Shown: positions 54,985 through 63,995 of the stretch, one piece after another
Layout of the letters: each line of letters begins with the position of its first letter
How positions within the stretch are numbered: position 1 is the stretch's first letter
Source: Streptococcus sanguinis SK1 = NCTC 7863
Lineage (GTDB): Bacteria; Bacillota; Bacilli; Lactobacillales; Streptococcaceae
Assembly (NCBI RefSeq): GCF_000194945.1
Contig: NZ_GL878507.1
Location: 759,963-823,962, forward strand
Reading direction: 5' to 3'
DNA: 64,000 nucleotides
The notes under the pieces: generated by a model
What the model was told of the DNA's origin: nothing
Seen by the model: only the letters and a program-made list of their open reading frames with translations
Databases searched by the model: none
Position numbers and translations under genes: made by a program

Positions 54985-55814
54985 GCATAGTCTAATCCAT
55001 AATTTGCGGTTGCGGCATTTATTTCGTACATTTTTGCTTTAAGTTTTGCAATCTTTTTGACTTGCTTTTCGGTCATGCCAGAGCAGAAAAGACCATTTTT
55101 TTCATACCATTCAAAATCTGGCCTATTACCTTTAATCTTTGGTAACCCAGCATTATGATGTTTTCCCTCTACAGTAAATACTTTTCCATACGGAATGTTC
55201 CCTCCATGACCATCCCAACTTGTTAAATCTTTCCCTTGATCACTGTATGAATGTAAATGTTTATTAATATATGCTAATTCTTCATCACTAATACCTCTAT
55301 AGTCGGCTGTATTTTTTGTCAACGAATTCCACGCACCCCAGTCCATGAAATTTGTAATCTTTCGGACTTTCATTTCCGCAGCTACTTTAGCAACTGCTGG
55401 TCCCGCTTGACTAAATCCCGACATATTACTGATATCAACTTCTTGTCCTTTGCCAGCCATTTTTTTAGCACTAGCTAATGATTGATTATAAAATTCTCGA
55501 ACGTCCTTTGTCTGTTCTGTTAATTGATTTCTTGCCATTACTGCATTGAATCCAGATTCTAAAACATGATTATTAATATCTCCGTTAGGTGCCTGAGTTC
55601 CAGCTACCACGATGGTCGTTTGACTGTAGTCTGGTTGTCCTTGCTTATTAAGAGGCGCAACGGCAATGGCTTGGGTGGTTTCGTTGACTTCGTTGATTAA
55701 GACATATTTTTGTCCTCCCCTTTTTAACGAAAAATCTTCACCAACATCATGGTCTTTAATTATTTTTAGAACTCTTGTTTGCAATTGCTGTACCTGTTCA
55801 TCATTCAACGCCAT
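54948..55814 (-). CDS. Toxin B, N-terminal hydrolase-like frame (frameshifted at A8)
   Basis: The frame encodes 288 residues: a hydrolase-like domain with TTIVVAGTQAPNGD near residue 66, SGFSQAGPAVAK near 132 (candidate nucleophile Ser135, G-x-S-x-A instead of G-x-S-x-G), DWGAW near 158 and EGKHHNAG near 215 (candidate His). After K279 it enters A8 and ends in an out-of-frame tail ILIIMSLSI. The ATG at 55814 overlaps the immunity gene B1 stop region, as in locus A; a GTG at 55820 is also possible. It is a second reversed-order, Esx-type toxin, unrelated in detail to toxin A at the N terminus. Without slippage it lacks the export domain. Confidence 0.65.
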   Translation of the reverse strand: MALNDEQVQQLQTRVLKIIKDHDVGEDFSLKRGGQKYVLINEVNETTQAIAVAPLNKQGQPDYSQTTIVVAGTQAPNGDINNHVLESGFNAVMARNQLTEQTKDVREFYNQSLASAKKMAGKGQEVDISNMSGFSQAGPAVAKVAAEMKVRKITNFMDWGAWNSLTKNTADYRGISDEELAYINKHLHSYSDQGKDLTSWDGHGGNIPYGKVFTVEGKHHNAGLPKIKGNRPDFEWYEKNGLFCSGMTEKQVKKIAKLKAKMYEINAATANYGLDYAKKILIIMSLSI

Positions 55815-56434
55815 TCCCACTCATTTCCTTTCCTAATTTCTGTATTATAGGCAACTTCTGCTTCTAGGCTGCCTTTTTCACTTTTAACCACATCTTTTAG
55901 TTGTCCATCTTTAACAAGTGCTTCAATATTTTCATCCATTGCGGGGTTGATTGTTAATTTAGCTTTTGGAGGCAAACTTTTGTAATTCGTTATATCAAGA
56001 AATTTACCATCTACATCAATTTCAATCACTTCCTCATCAAAACCATTAAAATCTAACCGTAGATCTCCTAAAAGACCGTAGCTTGCATATCCATGCTTAC
56101 CAACTTTTCGCCCTAAATAAGCCTTATTCCCATGATTGTCATAAATTACGGGAACGATATTAGCATCGAACATAGTCTGCCCATCCCCACCTTGCACAAA
56201 AATTGGTGAAAACTCAATTTTACTAACTCCTGAATAGTGTTCTTTGATATAAGTTGCTAGTTGTTCTTCCAACAAACGAAATCCGCGTTTGTAAAGTTTT
56301 ACTCCTTTATCGTCTAAAACATCACTAACATTATACGGCGAGTTTTGATGTTCAATCCATTTTGTCATACAGTATCCCCCTCCTGAAACTAAGGTAATTA
56401 ATACAGCTATAATTGCAAGTTGTTTTTTCTTCAT
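55805..56434 (-). CDS. Putative immunity protein B1, membrane-anchored
   Basis: The 209-residue protein has one N-terminal membrane helix (residues 5-24) and an outer domain that begins GFRLLEEQLATYIKEHYSGV near residue 52 and continues KIEFSPI...YDNHGNKAYLG. It overlaps the start of toxin B, so it is the cognate immunity gene by position. GAGGTG precedes the ATG. It is the first of four paralogues in tandem. No known family was recognised; the layout parallels the locus A immunity proteins. Confidence 0.62.
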   Translation of the reverse strand: MKKKQLAIIAVLITLVSGGGYCMTKWIEHQNSPYNVSDVLDDKGVKLYKRGFRLLEEQLATYIKEHYSGVSKIEFSPIFVQGGDGQTMFDANIVPVIYDNHGNKAYLGRKVGKHGYASYGLLGDLRLDFNGFDEEVIEIDVDGKFLDITNYKSLPPKAKLTINPAMDENIEALVKDGQLKDVVKSEKGSLEAEVAYNTEIRKGNEWEWR

Positions 56435-56594
56435 TAACTGTCACCTCTATATCTAAATGAAAACGAATCCATTTTTTCTGTTTATAGTATATCACAATAT
56501 TGTATTTTTTGCCGAGTACTTCTGCCATATTATCCATAAACAGAAACCTCCCCATTTAATCAAAGATTATCCCCATTCTGAATAACTCCCTCTT

Positions 56595-56663
56595 TTAATT
56601 TATAAGTTGTAGTCTAATTTCGGCATTCGGACTTCCTACATCTGATTCCTTAACATCTTTTAG
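56595..56663 (-). pseudogene. Fossil C-terminal fragment of an immunity gene
   Basis: Twenty-two codons and a stop read LKDVKESDVGSPNAEIRLQL, then IN. This matches the C terminus of B1-B4 (LKDVVKSEKGSPEAEI). It is a leftover of a fifth immunity gene between B1 and B2, just upstream of the B1 promoter region. Confidence 0.7.
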
Positions 56664-56679
56664 CCTTACTAAGTGTTAT

Positions 56680-56712
56680 TTAATATAAACAATGCCATTC
56701 TGTCAACGCCAA
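56680..56712 (-). pseudogene. Relic of toxin B 5-prime end after B2
   Basis: TTG GCG TTG ACA GAA... aligns with the toxin B start ATG GCG TTG AAT GAT GAA (MALNDE). It overlaps the B2 stop exactly as toxin B overlaps B1, then meets a stop after ten codons. Confidence 0.6.
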
Positions 56713-57332
56713 TCCAAATAGTCTCCTTTCTTAATTTCTGTATTATAGACAATTTCCGCTTTTTGACTACCTTTTTCACTTTTAACCACATCTTTTAGTT
56801 GACCAGCATTGACAAGCGCTTCTATATTTTCATCCATTTCTTTAACAGAATTAAGTTTTACATTTTCAGGTAAACATTTACTATCAGATATATCAATAAA
56901 TTCACTACCAACTCTTATTTCAATGATTTCTTCATCCCAGCCATTAAAATCGAGTCTAATACTACTAAAATCATCATAATGAGCAAATGTTTGATTTCCA
57001 ATTTTTTTACCTAAATACGCCTTATCTCCATATTCATCATAAACTATAGGAACAATATTGGCATGAAACATATATCGTCCGTCACCTCCTCGAACTAGTA
57101 TAGGTGAAAATTCTATTTTAGTGACTCCGGAATAGTGCTCTTTAATGTAAGTTGCCAGTTGTTCTTCCAACAAACGAAATCCTCGTTTGTAAAGTTTCAC
57201 TCCTTTGTCGTCTAAAACATCACTAACATTATATGGAGAGTTTTTGTGTTCAATCCATTTTGTCATACAATATACTCCTCCTGAAATTAAAACTATAAGA
57301 ACTGCAATGATCGCAAATTTTTTTTTCTTCAT
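56703..57332 (-). CDS. Putative immunity protein B2, membrane-anchored
   Basis: This 209-residue paralogue of B1 is nearly identical through residue 80 (same anchor, and GFRLLEEQLATYIKEHYSGV). It differs in the outer part (GGDGRYMFHANIVPIVYDEY, HYDDFSSIRLDFNGWDEEII). It has its own promoter, with a consensus cre site just past the predicted start. A toxin-start relic overlaps its end, so it is an orphan immunity gene. Confidence 0.62.
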   Translation of the reverse strand: MKKKKFAIIAVLIVLISGGVYCMTKWIEHKNSPYNVSDVLDDKGVKLYKRGFRLLEEQLATYIKEHYSGVTKIEFSPILVRGGDGRYMFHANIVPIVYDEYGDKAYLGKKIGNQTFAHYDDFSSIRLDFNGWDEEIIEIRVGSEFIDISDSKCLPENVKLNSVKEMDENIEALVNAGQLKDVVKSEKGSQKAEIVYNTEIKKGDYLDWR

Positions 57333-57355
57333 TGTTTACCTACCTCACACCTTTA

Positions 57356-57369
57356 TGAAAACGCTTTCA
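57356..57369. promoter_or_regulatory. Consensus cre (CcpA) site in the B2 immunity leader
   Basis: TGAAAACGCTTTCA fits TGWAANCGNTNWCA at all 14 positions. It lies between the B2 -10 element (TATACT at 57382-57387) and the gene. Confidence 0.65.
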
Positions 57370-57552
57370 TTTTTTATTTATAGTATATCATAATATTTCT
57401 AGTCATACCATTATTTCTGGTTTCATTCATTTTTTATAAAAGCGCTCTCAATTATCTGTTTATAATACCTGGAGTCTTTTACATAAAAAAGTTTTATTTC
57501 AAATCCTATAAATAACTTCGCTTTCATTCTTTACGTCTTTCTTAAGATCTAA

Positions 57553-57588
57553 CTACATTCTTCGAACCTCTTGATCGGGCAAAGCCAC
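57553..57588 (-). pseudogene. Relic of toxin B 5-prime end after B3
   Basis: Twelve codons read VALPDQEVRRM and a stop, from GTG GCT TTG. They align with MALNDEQVQQL of toxin B. The fragment directly follows immunity gene B3. Confidence 0.65.
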
Positions 57589-57589
57589 A

Positions 57590-58102
57590 TCATTCTTCCT
57601 CTTTACTTAGCTTAACATTGTAAATGATTTCAGCTTCTGGGCTTCCTTTTTCATCCTTAACAACATCCTTTAACTGACTGTCTTCAACCAATAAAGAAAT
57701 ATTTTCATCTGTACTTCTAGCCTTCGTGAGCCCTGAACCATCAAAATCAAGAAATGTATGAGTAAGCAAACCATAGCTATTAGGTGTGTAGTTCTCTATT
57801 GTTGTTCCTAATGTTGCTTTATTCCCATATTTATCATAAATCGTCGGACGTACATAGGCATTTAGCATAGAACCACCATTATCCCCTTCAATATAAATCG
57901 GAGAAAATTTAATCTTCTCAATACCTTTATAGTGTTCTTTGAAATAGGTTCCATATTGTTCTTCTAAGAGTCGAAAGCCTCGCTGATAGAGCTTGGTTGT
58001 TTTGGGACCTAAGTTAGGTTTTGTTAGTTTGTTGTATATATAGATTCCGCCTGAAATTACAATGAATAGAATTGTTAAAACAATAATAATCTTCTTTTTC
58101 AC
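57590..58102 (-). CDS. Putative immunity protein B3, membrane-anchored, internally shortened
   Basis: The protein is 170 residues when started at the GTG at 58102, which has GGAGG seven bases upstream and makes the anchor (KKKIIIVLTILFIVISGGIY) match B4. An in-frame ATG at 58132 lacks a site. The outer domain keeps GFRLLEEQ and LKDVVKDEKGSPEAEI but lacks about 26 residues that B4 has between DFDGSG and LTKAR. It may be partly degenerate. Confidence 0.6.
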   Translation of the reverse strand: MKKKIIIVLTILFIVISGGIYIYNKLTKPNLGPKTTKLYQRGFRLLEEQYGTYFKEHYKGIEKIKFSPIYIEGDNGGSMLNAYVRPTIYDKYGNKATLGTTIENYTPNSYGLLTHTFLDFDGSGLTKARSTDENISLLVEDSQLKDVVKDEKGSPEAEIIYNVKLSKEEE

Positions 58103-58260
58103 TAATATACCTCCATTATAACGCGTTTTCATAGTTCTTTTCTAATAGAATAGCATAATACCTTAGTATTGTCATATAAAATCTTTTCATTATTTTTAGC
58201 AAACTTCTATCCTCAACTACCTAAGAAAATAGTTGTATTTGTCGCTTAGTTCACGCCACA

Positions 58261-58851
58261 TCATCCTTCCTCTTTGCTTAGTTTAACATTGTAAATAATC
58301 TGTGCTTCTGGGCTTCCTTTTTCATCCTTAATAACATCCTTTAACTGACCGTATTCAACTAATAATTCCATATTCAAATCAATCCCTTTAGCTCTTGTGA
58401 GTTTAGCTTCATCAGGTAAATGTTGCGCGTTAGAAACATCAATGTTATTCCCGTTTGAGTCCTTTAAATCTATAGCTTCATTTCCACCTCCATCAAAATT
58501 AAGAATTATATGTGAGACGATACCAAAGCTACTTGGATACACATTATTAACTTTAGTGCCAAGAGTGGCTTTATTTCCATGCTTATCATAAATAGTTGGA
58601 CGGATATAGACATTTGAGAAAGTTGACCCTTCCTCAGTAACGTAGATTGGGGAAAACTCAATCTTTTCAAGCCCTGAGTAATGCTCTTTTATATAAGTTC
58701 CTAGTTGCTCTTCCAGAAGTCTAAAGCCTCGCTGATAGAGCTTGGTTGTTTTGGGGCTAAAGTTAGGTTTGGTTAGTTTGTTGTATATATAGATTCCGCC
58801 TGAACCTAACATGACCAAAACAGTAATCATTATAAGGATCTTTTTCTTCAT
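58261..58851 (-). CDS. Putative immunity protein B4, membrane-anchored
   Basis: This 196-residue paralogue is closest to B3 (KLTKPNFSPKTTKLYQRGFR) and, unlike B3, has the full outer domain. The order B1-B4 with shared anchors and variable outer parts suggests growth by tandem duplication. GGAG precedes the ATG. The bases after its stop (58225-58259) again resemble a decayed toxin start. Confidence 0.62.
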   Translation of the reverse strand: MKKKILIMITVLVMLGSGGIYIYNKLTKPNFSPKTTKLYQRGFRLLEEQLGTYIKEHYSGLEKIEFSPIYVTEEGSTFSNVYIRPTIYDKHGNKATLGTKVNNVYPSSFGIVSHIILNFDGGGNEAIDLKDSNGNNIDVSNAQHLPDEAKLTRAKGIDLNMELLVEYGQLKDVIKDEKGSPEAQIIYNVKLSKEEG

Positions 58852-58973
58852 AAATATTCTCCATTATGTACCCATATAAAAATATATAAATTTTAACTCT
58901 ACTCTTGTAGTATAACATAGTTAGTTGTAAGTTAAAACACAAAACAGAATGCTAACCATACTTGAGATTATAC

Positions 58974-59006
58974 AAAAAAGACACGAAATAAATCGTACCT
59001 TTTTTA
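58974..59006 (-). terminator. Pst-phoU operon terminator
   Basis: AAAAAGGTACGA and TCGTGTCTTTTTT pair (two G-T pairs) around a six-base loop on the minus strand, just past the phoU stop. Confidence 0.7.
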
Positions 59007-59009
59007 TCA

Positions 59010-59663
59010 TCACAACTCAATAATTTTACCTGTTTCAAAGTAAACAACCCATTCACAGATATTCTTGGCATAGTCGCCGATTCGTTCCAAGTAAGAGATA
59101 ACTTGGAAGTAGTCACGGCCAGTCACAATCAGCTCTGGATTTTGTTTGATTTCCTCAGTAGCGAGATCGCGAATATCATCAAAGTATTGGTTGATTTTCT
59201 CATCCATCGCTGCTACGGCATAAGCTTGGTCTACATTTCCATTGAGGTAGACGTTCAGGGTTTCTTCGACGAAGTTCTTAACATCGCGACCCATCTTGCT
59301 GATGGCATCTTCTACAGACTCGATGCGAACTTCTCCCTTCATCCGAACAGTAGCTTTGGCGATAGATACGGCGTGGTCACCCATGCGTTCCAAATCACTG
59401 CTGGCTTTCAACACGGTAATAACGGTTCGCAAATCCTGAGACACAGGCTGCTGCAAAGCGATGATTTCTAGAGATTTCTTCTCCAGTTTGACTTCGTATT
59501 CATTGACTTCAGCGTCGTCTTCAATGACCTGACGAGCCAGTTCACGGTCATGTGTGACAAAGGCACGCACCGTCCGGTTAATCTGCGATAGGACTTCGTT
59601 TCCCATCGCGTAGAATTGATTATGAAGTTTTTCTAAATCTTCTTCAAATTGTACTCTAAGCAT
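59010..59663 (-). CDS. phoU: Phosphate transport regulator PhoU
   Basis: The 217-residue protein consists of two PhoU three-helix bundles with the metal-binding E/D-rich motifs: DLERMGDHAVSIAKA near residue 89 and YLERIGDYAKNICEWV near 192. PhoU links the Pst transporter to phosphate signalling. It is the last gene of pstSCAB1B2-phoU, 14 bases after pstB2. Confidence 0.95.
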   Translation of the reverse strand: MLRVQFEEDLEKLHNQFYAMGNEVLSQINRTVRAFVTHDRELARQVIEDDAEVNEYEVKLEKKSLEIIALQQPVSQDLRTVITVLKASSDLERMGDHAVSIAKATVRMKGEVRIESVEDAISKMGRDVKNFVEETLNVYLNGNVDQAYAVAAMDEKINQYFDDIRDLATEEIKQNPELIVTGRDYFQVISYLERIGDYAKNICEWVVYFETGKIIEL

Positions 59664-59677
59664 AAGATTCCTTTCTG

Positions 59678-60436
59678 TTATCCGAATTTACCAGTAATGT
59701 AATCTTCGGTCTCTTTATGGGCTGGATTGAGGAACATCTTCTTGGTTTCATTAAATTCAATCAAGTCTCCACCAAGGAAGAAGCCGGTCTTTTCAGAAAT
59801 CCGAGACGCCTGCTGCATGGAGCGAGTGACCAAAAGCATGGTATATTTGTCTTTCAGGCTGTAGAGGGTTTCCTCGATTTTCCCAGCTGAGATTGGATCC
59901 AAGGCTGATGTCGGCTCGTCCAAGAGAATGATCTTAGGACTAGTAGCTAGCACGCGAGCCACACAAACCCGTTGCTGCTGACCACCGGAAAGACCGATAG
60001 CGGAATCATGCAGACGGTCCTTGACCTCGTCCCAGATAGAAGCACCAATAAGGGAGCGCTCTACTGCTTCGTCTAAAACTGCCTTGTCCTTAACACCATT
60101 AATCCGAAGTCCATAGACCACATTTTCATAGATGGTCATAGGGAAAGGATTGGGCTGCTGGAAGACCATTCCGATTTCCTTGCGAAGCTCTACCGTATCT
60201 GTCCTCGGACCATAGATATTGTGACTGTTATAAATGACCGTTCCTGTAGTTGTTACTTCTGGATTCAGGTCGCCCATTCGGTTGATAGCCTTGAGCAAGG
60301 TTGACTTACCTGAGCCTGACGGTCCAATCAAAGCCGTAATCTCATTTGGCATGAAATCAAGTGAAACGCTATTAAGGGCTTTCTTTTTATTATAATAAAC
60401 CGACAAGTCCTTGACTTGCAAAATAGGTTCTGTCAT
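59678..60436 (-). CDS. pstB2: Phosphate ABC transporter ATP-binding protein, copy 2
   Basis: The 252-residue PstB has Walker [10 protein letters not shown] near residue 37, signature [10 protein letters not shown] near 149 and Walker [13 protein letters not shown] near 170. The H-loop reads LVTRSMQQ, with Arg where ABC ATPases have His (the neighbouring PstB1 keeps VTHNMQQ). It may therefore be a degenerate partner in a heterodimer. The ATG at 60436 has AAGGAAA five bases upstream; the ATG at 60451 has none. Confidence 0.93.
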   Translation of the reverse strand: MTEPILQVKDLSVYYNKKKALNSVSLDFMPNEITALIGPSGSGKSTLLKAINRMGDLNPEVTTTGTVIYNSHNIYGPRTDTVELRKEIGMVFQQPNPFPMTIYENVVYGLRINGVKDKAVLDEAVERSLIGASIWDEVKDRLHDSAIGLSGGQQQRVCVARVLATSPKIILLDEPTSALDPISAGKIEETLYSLKDKYTMLLVTRSMQQASRISEKTGFFLGGDLIEFNETKKMFLNPAHKETEDYITGKFG

Positions 60437-60511
60437 ACGTTTTTCCTTCATTTTATTTTACATTCAACCAAAGACTAAGCTTGTTGAATCGTGATGAATA
60501 CGGACAGCTGC

Positions 60512-61315
60512 TTAACCAAAATGACCTGAAACATAGTCATTAGTGGACTGAAGCTTAGCGTTTTGGAAAATATTAGCCGTCTTATCATACTCAATCAAGT
60601 CGCCCAGATAGAAGAATCCAGTGTAGTCACTAGCACGGGCAGCCTGCTGCATATTGTGGGTCACAATGATAATGGTATAGTTGTTCTTAAGTTCGAACAT
60701 GGTTTCTTCCAGCTGCATGGTCGCAATCGGATCCAAGGCTGACGCTGGCTCATCCATGAGCAGAATGTTTGGCTTGACCGAGATAGCACGGGCAATGCAG
60801 AGCCGCTGCTGCTGACCGCCAGAGAGAGTCAGGGCTGACTTGTGCAAGTCATCTTTGACCTGGTCCCAAAGAGCTGCTTGCTTGAGCGAAGTCTCCACAA
60901 TCTCATCCAAAACCTTTCTATCTCTGACACCAGCCCGTTCATGGGCAAAGGTGATATTTCGATAGATAGACTTGGCAAAAGGATTTGGTCTCTGGAAAAC
61001 CATGCCGATATGCTTGCGCATTTCATAAACATTGATTTCAGGGCGATTGACATCAATCCCCTCATAGAGAATCTCTCCAGTCACATTGGCAATATCAATG
61101 GTATCGTTCATGCGGTTGAGGCTGCGAAGATAGGTTGATTTACCTGATCCAGAGGGGCCAATCAAAGCAGTGATTTTGTTTTTTTCAAACTGCATATCAA
61201 TGCCCTTGATGGATTCCTTTTTACCGTAGTAAACATGCAAATCCTTGGTCGACAGGGCTACCTTTTCTTCAGGAAAAGTAATGATATGTTTTTCATTCCA
61301 ATTATATTCTGTCAT
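60512..61315 (-). CDS. pstB1: Phosphate ABC transporter ATP-binding protein, copy 1
   Basis: The 267-residue PstB has Walker [10 protein letters not shown] near residue 53, MVFQRPNPF near 109, signature [10 protein letters not shown] near 163, Walker B ILLMDEPASALD near 184 and an intact H-loop IVTHNMQQ near 216. It energises phosphate import with PstA and PstC. Two consecutive pstB genes are usual in streptococci. Confidence 0.95.
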   Translation of the reverse strand: MTEYNWNEKHIITFPEEKVALSTKDLHVYYGKKESIKGIDMQFEKNKITALIGPSGSGKSTYLRSLNRMNDTIDIANVTGEILYEGIDVNRPEINVYEMRKHIGMVFQRPNPFAKSIYRNITFAHERAGVRDRKVLDEIVETSLKQAALWDQVKDDLHKSALTLSGGQQQRLCIARAISVKPNILLMDEPASALDPIATMQLEETMFELKNNYTIIIVTHNMQQAARASDYTGFFYLGDLIEYDKTANIFQNAKLQSTNDYVSGHFG

Positions 61316-61325
61316 TTCTTCTCCT

Positions 61326-62210
61326 TTAAGCAGAGGTTAATTTCTTATGCAGATAGCTGCCCAGTTTGCGGGCTCCCAGATTGAAAATCAAAATGAAGAT
61401 CAGGAGAACTGCTGCTGAACCAGCAGAAACAGCTGTGCCATCAGGAATAGTTCCTTCACTGTTGACCTTCCAGATATGGACAGCCAAGGTTTCAGCCTGA
61501 CGGAAGATAGAGATAGGGCTGGTAACGCTGAAAATATTCCAGTTGGACCAGTCAAGAGCCGGCGCTGACTGACCTGCTGTATAAATCAAGGCTGCTGCCT
61601 CACCAAAGATACGACCGGAAGCTAGTACAATCCCTGTCACAATACTAGGCAAAGCTTCTGGGATGACCACATGCAGGACCGTTTCCCATCGGGAAATTCC
61701 CAAGGCCAAACCAGCTTCACGCTGGGTATGATGGACATGGCGCAGACTGTCTTCGACATTGCGAGTCATCTGTGGCAGATTAAAGACAGTCAGAGCCAAG
61801 GCACCAGAAATGATTGAGAAGCCATACTCAAACTGGACAACAAAAATCAAATAACCAAAGAGCCCAACTACTACCGAAGGCAGGGAAGACAGAATTTCAA
61901 TACAGGTGCGGACAAAGTTGGTCACTGGTCCTTTCTTAGCATATTCTGACAGATAAACCCCAGCCCCCATAGAAAGAGGCACAGAGATAATCAGAGTAAT
62001 CACTAGCAGAAAGAAGGAATTATATAGCTGAATCCCAATACCGCCTCCTGCTTGGTAAGAAGAGGATTTCCCTGTCAAAAAAGACCAGGAAACATGCGGA
62101 AGACCTCTAACTAAGATATAGAGGATAAGAGAGGCAAGGATGGCAACAATGATACTCGCTATTGTGTAGAGAATACCAGTCGCCAATTTATCTAATTTCT
62201 TAGCGTGCAT
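61326..62210 (-). CDS. pstA: Phosphate ABC transporter permease PstA
   Basis: The 294-residue permease has six membrane helices and the EAA motif EAGLALGISRWETVLHVVIP near residue 180. Its ATG overlaps the pstC stop by 11 bases. It forms the membrane channel with PstC. Confidence 0.95.
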   Translation of the reverse strand: MHAKKLDKLATGILYTIASIIVAILASLILYILVRGLPHVSWSFLTGKSSSYQAGGGIGIQLYNSFFLLVITLIISVPLSMGAGVYLSEYAKKGPVTNFVRTCIEILSSLPSVVVGLFGYLIFVVQFEYGFSIISGALALTVFNLPQMTRNVEDSLRHVHHTQREAGLALGISRWETVLHVVIPEALPSIVTGIVLASGRIFGEAAALIYTAGQSAPALDWSNWNIFSVTSPISIFRQAETLAVHIWKVNSEGTIPDGTAVSAGSAAVLLIFILIFNLGARKLGSYLHKKLTSA

Positions 62211-63117
62211 AGTTTTTCTTACCTCTTTCTTTTGTAATTAGTTTAATCACACTGTTAAAGGCTAAGCTCATCATCAAGAGCACCAGAGCCAAAGACCAGA
62301 GAACGTTATTGTCCACTGTTCCCATAACGGTATTTCCGATTCCCATGGTCAGGACAGAGGTCAGTGTAGCTGCTGGTGTTGTCAAAGAGGTTGGAATCAC
62401 CGCAGAGTTCCCAACGACCATTTGGATAGCTAGGGCTTCACCAAAGGCACGTGCCATTCCAAAGACCACAGCTGTAAAGATACCTGAGCGAGCAGCCTTG
62501 AGTGTTACCCGCCAAATGGTCTGCCAGCGCGTTGCGCCCATAGCCAGACTAGCTTCACGATAGTGACGTGGCACAGCACGCAGACTGTCCGTCGTCATAA
62601 AGGTTACTGTCGGCAAAATCATAACAAAGAGCACAAAAATACCAGACAAAATCCCAAAACCAGTACCGCCAAAGACTGTACGGACAAAAGGAACCACGAT
62701 TTGCAGACCGATAAATCCATAAACAACAGACGGAATACCAACTAAAAGCTCAATAGCCGGTTGCAATATCTTTGCTCCTTTTGGAGAAACCTCTGTCATA
62801 AAGACAGCAGCTCCAATCGCAAAGGGAGTTGCTATCAGGGCTGACAGAATGGTAACGATAAAGGAGCCTAAAATCATTGGCAGGGCACCAAATTCCTTAC
62901 CAGAAGGATTCCAGACACCACCAAAAAGAAAATCAAAAACATTAACGCCGTTGACAAAGAAAGTAGATAGACCTTTCTGAGCAACGAAGATTAGAATCAT
63001 AGCCACAATCACCACAATCAGTGACAGACAGGCAAAAGTCAGATAGCGGCCAAACTTCTCCAAGCGAGAATTTTTAGAAGGCGATAACAACTTTTTGGTT
63101 AATTCCTCATTTTTCAT
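62200..63117 (-). CDS. pstC: Phosphate ABC transporter permease PstC
   Basis: The 305-residue permease has six membrane helices, a cytoplasmic N terminus rich in Lys, and the EAA motif [20 protein letters not shown] near residue 192. [12 protein letters not shown] near 128 is typical of PstC. It overlaps pstS by four bases. Confidence 0.95.
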   Translation of the reverse strand: MKNEELTKKLLSPSKNSRLEKFGRYLTFACLSLIVVIVAMILIFVAQKGLSTFFVNGVNVFDFLFGGVWNPSGKEFGALPMILGSFIVTILSALIATPFAIGAAVFMTEVSPKGAKILQPAIELLVGIPSVVYGFIGLQIVVPFVRTVFGGTGFGILSGIFVLFVMILPTVTFMTTDSLRAVPRHYREASLAMGATRWQTIWRVTLKAARSGIFTAVVFGMARAFGEALAIQMVVGNSAVIPTSLTTPAATLTSVLTMGIGNTVMGTVDNNVLWSLALVLLMMSLAFNSVIKLITKERGKKNYAR

Positions 63118-63995
63118 TTTGAATCTCCTTCTATTGCTGTGACATTCCCATCAGCGTCCTTGCTGACTTTCATATCGTTGATTGAGATATAGCCCATGCT
63201 GGTAACTACCCCTTTTTGAACATCATCTGACAGCATATAGTCCAGAAACTCAGCTGCCAGACCAGTCGGCTTGCCCAGTGTATACATATGCTCATAAGAC
63301 CAGAGCGACCAATTATTGGTAGCAACATTCTCTGCTGTTGGTTCGTAGTTGTTGAGTTTCAAGGTTTTTACAGACTCATCAACATAAGCAAAGGCAAGGT
63401 AAGAAATCGCACCAGGAGTTTGCGAAACGATATTTTTCACCATACCGTTGGAATCCTGCTCTTGACTCTGCACAGCTGATTTCCCATCCATGATGACACT
63501 GTCAAAGGTTGCTCGGGAACCAGAGCTAGCAGCACGATTGATAATCGAAATCTCCAAGTCCTTACCGCCCAGCTCTTTCCAGTTGGTGATTTCACCAGTG
63601 AAAATTTTCTGCAGCTGCTCGGACGTTAGATTATCCACGTCAACTTCTTTATTGACAATCACAGCAATACCAGCCACAGCGACCTTATGGTCCACCAAGT
63701 CAGACGCTTTGATTCCTTCCTTCTCTTCAGCGAAAACATCCGAGTTCCCGATTTCAACAGCTCCTGACTGCACTTGAGACAGACCTGTACCAGATCCACC
63801 ACCCTGAACATTGACTGTTTTACCGATGTTGTTAGAGCCAAAGTCATCAGCTGCCGCTTCAACTAAAGGCTGCAAAGCAGTTGACCCTACTGCTGTCATA
63901 GATTCACCACGGTCAATCCATGATGAACAAGCTGATAAGGTGAGTCCTAAGCCCAGAGCTGTCAGCGCTAAAGCAAATTTTTTCAATTTGTTCAA
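63114..63995 (-). CDS. pstS: Phosphate-binding lipoprotein PstS (start at or beyond window edge)
   Basis: The 293-residue visible part has a lipoprotein signal (LTLSACSS, lipid-carrying Cys near residue 23) and the phosphate-binding layout GSTALQPL near 38, [14 protein letters not shown] near 66 and [13 protein letters not shown] near 152. It captures phosphate at the cell surface for PstCAB. The frame opens with TTG at 63995, only five bases from the end of the window. The true start and ribosome site may lie outside. Confidence 0.92.
   Translation of the reverse strand: MNKLKKFALALTALGLGLTLSACSSWIDRGESMTAVGSTALQPLVEAAADDFGSNNIGKTVNVQGGGSGTGLSQVQSGAVEIGNSDVFAEEKEGIKASDLVDHKVAVAGIAVIVNKEVDVDNLTSEQLQKIFTGEITNWKELGGKDLEISIINRAASSGSRATFDSVIMDGKSAVQSQEQDSNGMVKNIVSQTPGAISYLAFAYVDESVKTLKLNNYEPTAENVATNNWSLWSYEHMYTLGKPTGLAAEFLDYMLSDDVQKGVVTSMGYISINDMKVSKDADGNVTAIEGDSK

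Noticed and set aside
56352..56555. 67-codon minus-strand ORF with a GGGGAGG site, across the B1 immunity promoter
   Set aside because: The ribosome site is good, but the product overlaps the B1 promoter and anchor in another frame and matches nothing; it is probably part of the decayed unit between B1 and B2.
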